Shown one piece after another: positions 60,227 to 64,000 of a DNA stretch of 64,000 nucleotides. Source of the DNA: Candidatus Limnocylindrales bacterium (GTDB lineage Bacteria > Desulfobacterota > Binatia > UBA1149 > CAITLU01). The DNA lies in assembly GCA_035571835.1 (NCBI GenBank), contig DATNBU010000028.1, forward strand, positions 169,081 through 233,080, read 5' to 3'. How positions within the stretch are numbered: the first letter of the stretch is position 1; every line of letters starts with the position of its first letter. The position numbers were made by a program, and so were the translations under genes. The notes below the pieces were generated by a model, which saw only the letters and a program-made list of their open reading frames with translations, searched no databases and was not told the origin of the DNA.

Positions 60227-62433
60227 GCGTGCGGGTCTCCCGCGATTTCCTGCAAGCTGCGGCCGGCACCTCCGCTGGTCGCGTAGCCGGATTCGAAGAA
60301 CAGCGACTCCGGCGGCGCGCCCGACTCGTCTCGCGCTGCCGCGCGCAGACCTTCGAGCATCGCCGAAGCGACGTCACGGCGACCGCGCATGCGATAGACG
60401 GCGGCGCTCACAGCCACCAGAACGTGATAGCCGGCAAGGAACACCGCGCGCGAAAATCCCTGCGCGCGGCGAAGGCCGACGAGCCGAAGATTGCGGGCTT
60501 TGAGAAACGCGGCGAGCGGAGTCATGCCGCCGGCAAAGCCGCGCGCACCGGCGTGCCCGACCTCGGCTTCGGGCACGACGGTCGGCGCGAATCCGGCGGC
60601 CGCGGCGCGCAGGCAGAAGTCGACTTCCTCGTAGTATGCGAACAGCGACTCGTCGAAGCCGCCGATGCGCTCGTAGAGCGCTCGCGGAACCAGCATCGCC
60701 GCGCCAGTGACGCCGGAAACCGGATACGGGCGCTGACGGTGCCCGCGGACACGCACGAGCGAACGAGGTGCCCACAGAAGCGCGGGACGGTAACGCTCGC
60801 CGAGCGAGCTCGCAGGCTGGCCGGGGCGTCCGTCGGAGATGCGCGGGCCGAGCGGTCCCGCCCGGCGATCGAGACGCGCCGCACGCACGAGCGCTTCGAT
60901 CGTGCCGCGCGCAACCACCGTGTCGCTGTTGAGCACCAGCACATGCTCGCAGCCGCGCTCGAACAACAGCTTCATCGCGAGATTGTTGGCGCCGGCGTAG
61001 CCGAGGTTGCAATCCAGCAGCATCGTGTCGACCGTAATCATCGGGGAGAGCTTTTCGATGCCGGCCGCAAGCTCGCGCCGCACGTCCGGCGTCGATCCGT
61101 TGTCGACGACCAGCACAGAGGCGGGGTAGCCGTCGCCGGCGAGCGAATGCAGGCATTCGAGCGTGCGGCGCGCGTCCTGGAAACAAAGGACGGCGACGCC
61201 CACCTCGGGGAGCGCTGTGTTCTCGTCCGCGCGCAGTGCGTGCGGACCTTCGAGCGCGACGCTCCAGCAGCGGCCGAGCTTCTCTGCAGTGAAACCTTCG
61301 AGCATGCGCGCGCGCGCTGCCGAGCCGAGACGCTCCCGAAGGGCGTCGCCCGCAGGCCCCGCCGAGAGCGTTGCGATCGCATTGGCCAGGGCGAGGCCGT
61401 CGGCGGCGCACAGAACGATCTCCTTGCCGTCCTCGAATACTTCGCGAATGGCCGGAGTGTCGGCAGTGACGATCGCCGAACCGACGGCCGCAGCTTCGTA
61501 GACCTTGTTCGGCACGACCATGCGCGCCTTCTGCGACGAGCCGAAGATCCCGAGCACGATGTCTGCCGCCGCGATCCTTCCGGCAAGATCCTCGTACGGT
61601 ATCCAGTCGATGAACCGGACGACCGCGCGCGTCGCGCGTACGCTGCGTTCGATGCGGGCGCGTTCTTCACCGGTGCCGAGGAACGTGAAGCGCAGCCGCT
61701 CGCGCACGTCGTCGCGGACGGCAAGCCGGCCGACCGCATCGACGACGACGTCGAGCCCGTGAAGCGGCAGATACTGCCCGAAATACAGGACTTCGAGCCG
61801 GCCGTCACCGCCGTCCTCGCCAGCTCCGTTGCGGGTTTTTGACGCGCCCTTCGGAGATTCGTCGGCGTCCGCTTCGGACGCGGCTAGAAAGACTTCCGGA
61901 TCGGCACCGAGATGACAGACCAGCAGCCGCGACGGATCGACACCGAGCTCGTCCACGAAATAGCGCCGGTGCGCTTCGGTATCGACGACGACGACATCGG
62001 CAGCCCGGCACGTCAGGCGGTCGAGCATCCGCAGAATGCGCGCGCCGAAAGTCCCCTCGGCATACACGCGGCGATCCTCGACCAGCGTTTCGGTCAGCGA
62101 GACCAGCGGCGCGAACACGATGCGCGGTCCGTAGCGCGGCGCGAGCATCTTGAGCAGAAGGATGTCGAGCTGGCCGTTGAAGCCGACGATCGCAACCGGC
62201 GCCCCACCGCTTCGCCACCACGCGCGCGAAAGCCGCCACGCCGACGCGAGCCATTGCCGTGCGAGCACGATGAGCGACCGCGGCGAGAAATAAGCGGCAT
62301 CCTTGTCGCGCGTGCGCTCCCACAGAGCATCGTGAAACTCGACGATCTCGTAACCGGCGGCGCGCACCGCGCACGACGCGATCCTGTTCGCAGTGTGACG
62401 GCGGTTGTACGTGCCGAAGAACGCGGCCCGCAT
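60223..62433 (-). CDS. Bifunctional GT4-GT2 fusion glycosyltransferase
   Basis: A 736-residue fusion. Residues 1 to about 400 form a GT-B enzyme (FGTYNRRHTANRI start; VEVLYFGQYLPLHGLD-type strand, here LEVLYFGQYLPLHG; NKVYEAAAVGSAIV). Residues 430 to 736 form a GT2 enzyme with VAVLCFQDARRTLECL, SVLVVDNGSTPD, NLGYAGANNLAMK, VLVLNSDTVV and GFDESLFAYYEEVDFCLRA. A hydrophilic low-complexity linker of Asp, Gly and Ala (about 190-215) lies inside the first half. The fusion suggests two consecutive sugar additions by one polypeptide. ATG at 62433 overlaps the upstream stop (TGATG). Confidence 0.9.
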   Translation of the reverse strand: MRAAFFGTYNRRHTANRIASCAVRAAGYEIVEFHDALWERTRDKDAAYFSPRSLIVLARQWLASAWRLSRAWWRSGGAPVAIVGFNGQLDILLLKMLAPRYGPRIVFAPLVSLTETLVEDRRVYAEGTFGARILRMLDRLTCRAADVVVVDTEAHRRYFVDELGVDPSRLLVCHLGADPEVFLAASEADADESPKGASKTRNGAGEDGGDGRLEVLYFGQYLPLHGLDVVVDAVGRLAVRDDVRERLRFTFLGTGEERARIERSVRATRAVVRFIDWIPYEDLAGRIAAADIVLGIFGSSQKARMVVPNKVYEAAAVGSAIVTADTPAIREVFEDGKEIVLCAADGLALANAIATLSAGPAGDALRERLGSAARARMLEGFTAEKLGRCWSVALEGPHALRADENTALPEVGVAVLCFQDARRTLECLHSLAGDGYPASVLVVDNGSTPDVRRELAAGIEKLSPMITVDTMLLDCNLGYAGANNLAMKLLFERGCEHVLVLNSDTVVARGTIEALVRAARLDRRAGPLGPRISDGRPGQPASSLGERYRPALLWAPRSLVRVRGHRQRPYPVSGVTGAAMLVPRALYERIGGFDESLFAYYEEVDFCLRAAAAGFAPTVVPEAEVGHAGARGFAGGMTPLAAFLKARNLRLVGLRRAQGFSRAVFLAGYHVLVAVSAAVYRMRGRRDVASAMLEGLRAAARDESGAPPESLFFESGYATSGGAGRSLQEIAGDPHA

Positions 62434-63380
62434 CAGTCCCGGTTGCCGAGCTCGATGCGGCGCAGCCTGAGCAGGGTGTCCTCGAGCATGCGGCGGCTCG
62501 AGCCGATCAGATCGGCCAGAAGGCCGATCAGTACCGTCTGGAACCCGGCCAGCACGAGCACGGCGGCGAGGATCAGCGACTGAACGTGTCCCTCGCCTCC
62601 CTGCTGGAGGTAGTAGTAGAGAAAGCGCGCACCGATCACCGTGCCCGCCGTCAGCAGGACGACGCCGATCATCGTGAACACGCGCAGTGGTTCGTAGAGC
62701 GCGTAGATGCGCACGAGCGTGGCCGTGCTGCGCAGCAGGTAGCTCGGGATGCCGGGGAAAAGCCGCGACGGACGGGTCTCCGGGTTCACGTCGATCGCAA
62801 CGTGTGTGACCATGAGCTGTTTCTTGCCGGCCTGGATGATCGTCTCCAGCGTATAGGTGAAATCGGAGACGACGTTCATCTTGAGCGCGGCTTCGCGCGA
62901 GAATGCCCGGAATCCGCTGGTCGCGTCCGGGATCCTCGTGCCCGACAGCTGGCGGACGACCCACGACCCGAGAACCTGCAGCGTCCGCTTGGCCGGGGAG
63001 AAGTGGGCCAGCTTGCCCGGCCGGCGGTCTCCGACCACGACGTCCGCCTCGTGATGAAGGATCGGCGCAATCAGTCGTTCGACCTGATCGCCGCGATACT
63101 GCCCATCGGCGTCGGTATTGACGACGATGTCAGCACCAAGACGCAGCGCGTAATCGAGACCGGCAGAGAACGCACGGGCCAGCCCCTGATTGACCGGAGC
63201 CCGCACGACATGCCGGACTCCGCAGTTTCGCGCCACGGCTGCGGTGCCGTCGCTGCTGCCGTCGTCGACGACGATCACTTCAATCTCGTCGATTCCCGCG
63301 ATTTGCGTCGGAAGATCGGCCAGAGTCGCCGGAAGGCTCGCCTCTTCATTGAAGCAAGGAATCTGAATGACCAGTTTCAT
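62433..63380 (-). CDS. Family 2 glycosyltransferase with C-terminal membrane helices
   Basis: A 315-residue enzyme. The GT-A domain has [44 protein letters not shown] with the DxD motif, and [17 protein letters not shown]. Two hydrophobic helices follow (about 232-255 and 262-290). This matches polyprenyl-phosphate sugar synthases such as GtrB/ArnC-like proteins, which transfer a sugar to a lipid carrier. It is the first gene of the glycosyltransferase run and overlaps the fusion gene. Confidence 0.9.
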   Translation of the reverse strand: MKLVIQIPCFNEEASLPATLADLPTQIAGIDEIEVIVVDDGSSDGTAAVARNCGVRHVVRAPVNQGLARAFSAGLDYALRLGADIVVNTDADGQYRGDQVERLIAPILHHEADVVVGDRRPGKLAHFSPAKRTLQVLGSWVVRQLSGTRIPDATSGFRAFSREAALKMNVVSDFTYTLETIIQAGKKQLMVTHVAIDVNPETRPSRLFPGIPSYLLRSTATLVRIYALYEPLRVFTMIGVVLLTAGTVIGARFLYYYLQQGGEGHVQSLILAAVLVLAGFQTVLIGLLADLIGSSRRMLEDTLLRLRRIELGNRD

Positions 63381-63689
63381 GGGAATCGCGGTCCGTGCCG
63401 TGTTATGTCAGGAATGCTGCCGGCCTGCACCCGCGAAACATGACGTCGTGTGTCGAGAAACCAGCAGAAAATCGTCGTAGTCCCGCCTTGACAATAGTTC
63501 GGACCGCCACCTATAACTGCCCCCGGACCTGCCAGGGGAGGTCGCTTCTATAGGGCGGCAAAATGTTCTGAGCAGAGTCGGGGGAGCATGAAACTCCCTT
63601 TGGTAGGACGCGATGGCCCGATCATCGCTGCTTCGAAGCAAACAAAAAAGACTAGTCGCAGATCGCAACTGTTGGGAGGAGAAATCCAG
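63381..63689. other. 309-bp divergent intergenic region with promoter and long leader
   Basis: Left part: upstream region of the minus-strand glycosyltransferase operon, no clear promoter recognised. Right part: a strong plus-strand promoter (listed separately) and a leader of about 166 nt before the last gene. The leader can form GACCT/AGGTC (63526-63543) and GGGAG/CTCCC (63582-63598) hairpins. No match to a named riboswitch is evident to me. Confidence 0.5.
63488..63517 (+). promoter_or_regulatory. Consensus-like sigma70 promoter
   Basis: TTGACA (63488-63493), an 18-base spacer and TATAAC (63512-63517). This is the best consensus promoter in the window. Transcription would start near 63524 and run into the secreted-protein gene at 63690, implying strong expression. 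Confidence 0.75.
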
Positions 63690-64000
63690 ATGAAGAAAAT
63701 TATCATGCCTTTTGCTGTCATCGCCGCCGTAGGAATCTACGCCGGCACCGCCAGCGCTCAGTGTACGTTCGGATTCGACGGCGGCACGCCGGAGAATTCC
63801 CGCGGTCCGGCGCCGGCAAAGGGCGTCAAGGGATCGATGGTTCGCAACTACGCCGCGTGCACGAGCACCGAGCATCCGACTGCCAACGCCACGACCGAGA
63901 GCGGAACCGACGCCTGTCAGCCGGTTACGCCTCCGGTGCTCGGCGGCGGCGGCACGACCTACGCGTATGCCGCGAAGGGCAAGTGCACCGTCCAGACGCA
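63690..64000 (+). CDS. Secreted protein of unknown function, truncated by the window end
   Basis: The visible 103 codons encode a signal peptide (MKKIIMPFAVIAAVGIYAG, likely cut after ASA at residues 21-23) and about 80 mature residues with several Cys and Thr and a Gly-rich turn (VLGGGGTTYAYA). GGGAGGA lies 9 bases before the ATG, an excellent ribosome-binding site. Together with the strong promoter this indicates an abundant exported protein, perhaps a surface or structural one. I recognise no family, and the C-terminus is missing. Confidence 0.8.
   Translation, partial: MKKIIMPFAVIAAVGIYAGTASAQCTFGFDGGTPENSRGPAPAKGVKGSMVRNYAACTSTEHPTANATTESGTDACQPVTPPVLGGGGTTYAYAAKGKCTVQT

Noticed and set aside
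63408..63875. 155-codon minus-strand frame at the right edge
   Set aside because: Runs across a strong opposite promoter and the start of a well-supported secreted protein; no domain or ribosome-binding site.
1..64000. tRNA, rRNA, insertion sequences, prophage or plasmid origin
   Set aside because: I checked the intergenic gaps by eye and saw no cloverleaf with a GTTCRA arm, no transposase, integrase or replication gene; small degenerate relics could escape this inspection.

Overview
The window is a high-G+C, gene-dense chromosomal stretch from a Gram-negative-type bacterium. Several predicted lipoproteins and secreted proteins, dTDP-rhamnose and GDP-sugar genes, and heavy use of alkaline-phosphatase-superfamily enzymes, Uma2 and class I (DhnA-type) aldolase would fit a deltaproteobacterial, Myxococcota or Binatota-like lineage. 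That placement is a guess from gene content; no rRNA or other marker is present to settle it. I see no tRNA, rRNA, CRISPR array, insertion sequence or prophage.

Layout. 1-12 kb is mostly housekeeping: a secreted Asp-box repeat protein, a TetR regulator, citrate synthase, ferrochelatase, class I fructose-bisphosphate aldolase, a lipoprotein aminopeptidase and a two-gene heterodimeric ABC exporter, followed by the first of three sulfatase-like proteins. 12-28.7 kb is mixed: an unknown membrane protein divergent from a GDP-mannose 4,6-dehydratase, a LarA-like/FAD-dehydrogenase pair, a methyltransferase, GT-C and other membrane proteins, a PafA-type alkaline phosphatase, HtpX, CorA, a Wzx-like flippase and a spermidine-synthase-like membrane protein.

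28.9-49.8 kb is the most unusual part. It holds two tandem 2-oxoglutarate/Fe(II) oxygenase paralogues. Next comes an operon of a SpeE-like membrane protein, two SGNH hydrolase paralogues and an MBOAT O-acyltransferase. A sulfatase-like lipoprotein and an acyltransferase-3 protein follow on the other strand. Last is a six-gene operon of two GT-C/TPR paralogues, a third SGNH protein, another sulfatase-like lipoprotein and two small secreted proteins. MBOAT plus membrane-anchored SGNH proteins suggests O-acylation of an exported glycan or glycoprotein, as in alginate and peptidoglycan acetylation systems. Its make-up here (duplicated SGNH proteins carrying an inserted domain, duplicated GT-C/TPR proteins, Thr-type sulfatase-like enzymes, oxygenases) does not match any system I know by name and is the main candidate for something undescribed.

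49.8-63.4 kb is a glycan assembly region: methyltransferase, glycosyltransferase, rfbBCD, a Uma2 protein, rfbA, then a run of glycosyltransferases on the minus strand, four of which have overlapping stop/start codons, including a GT4-GT2 fusion. At the right edge a strong promoter-like sequence and a long leader precede a secreted protein cut off by the window end.

Together the genes make sugar nucleotides (Gmd, RfbABCD), build glycans (GT2, GT4 and GT-C enzymes), export them (flippase, possibly the ABC exporter) and decorate or trim them outside the cytoplasm (MBOAT/SGNH, AT3, sulfatase-like enzymes).
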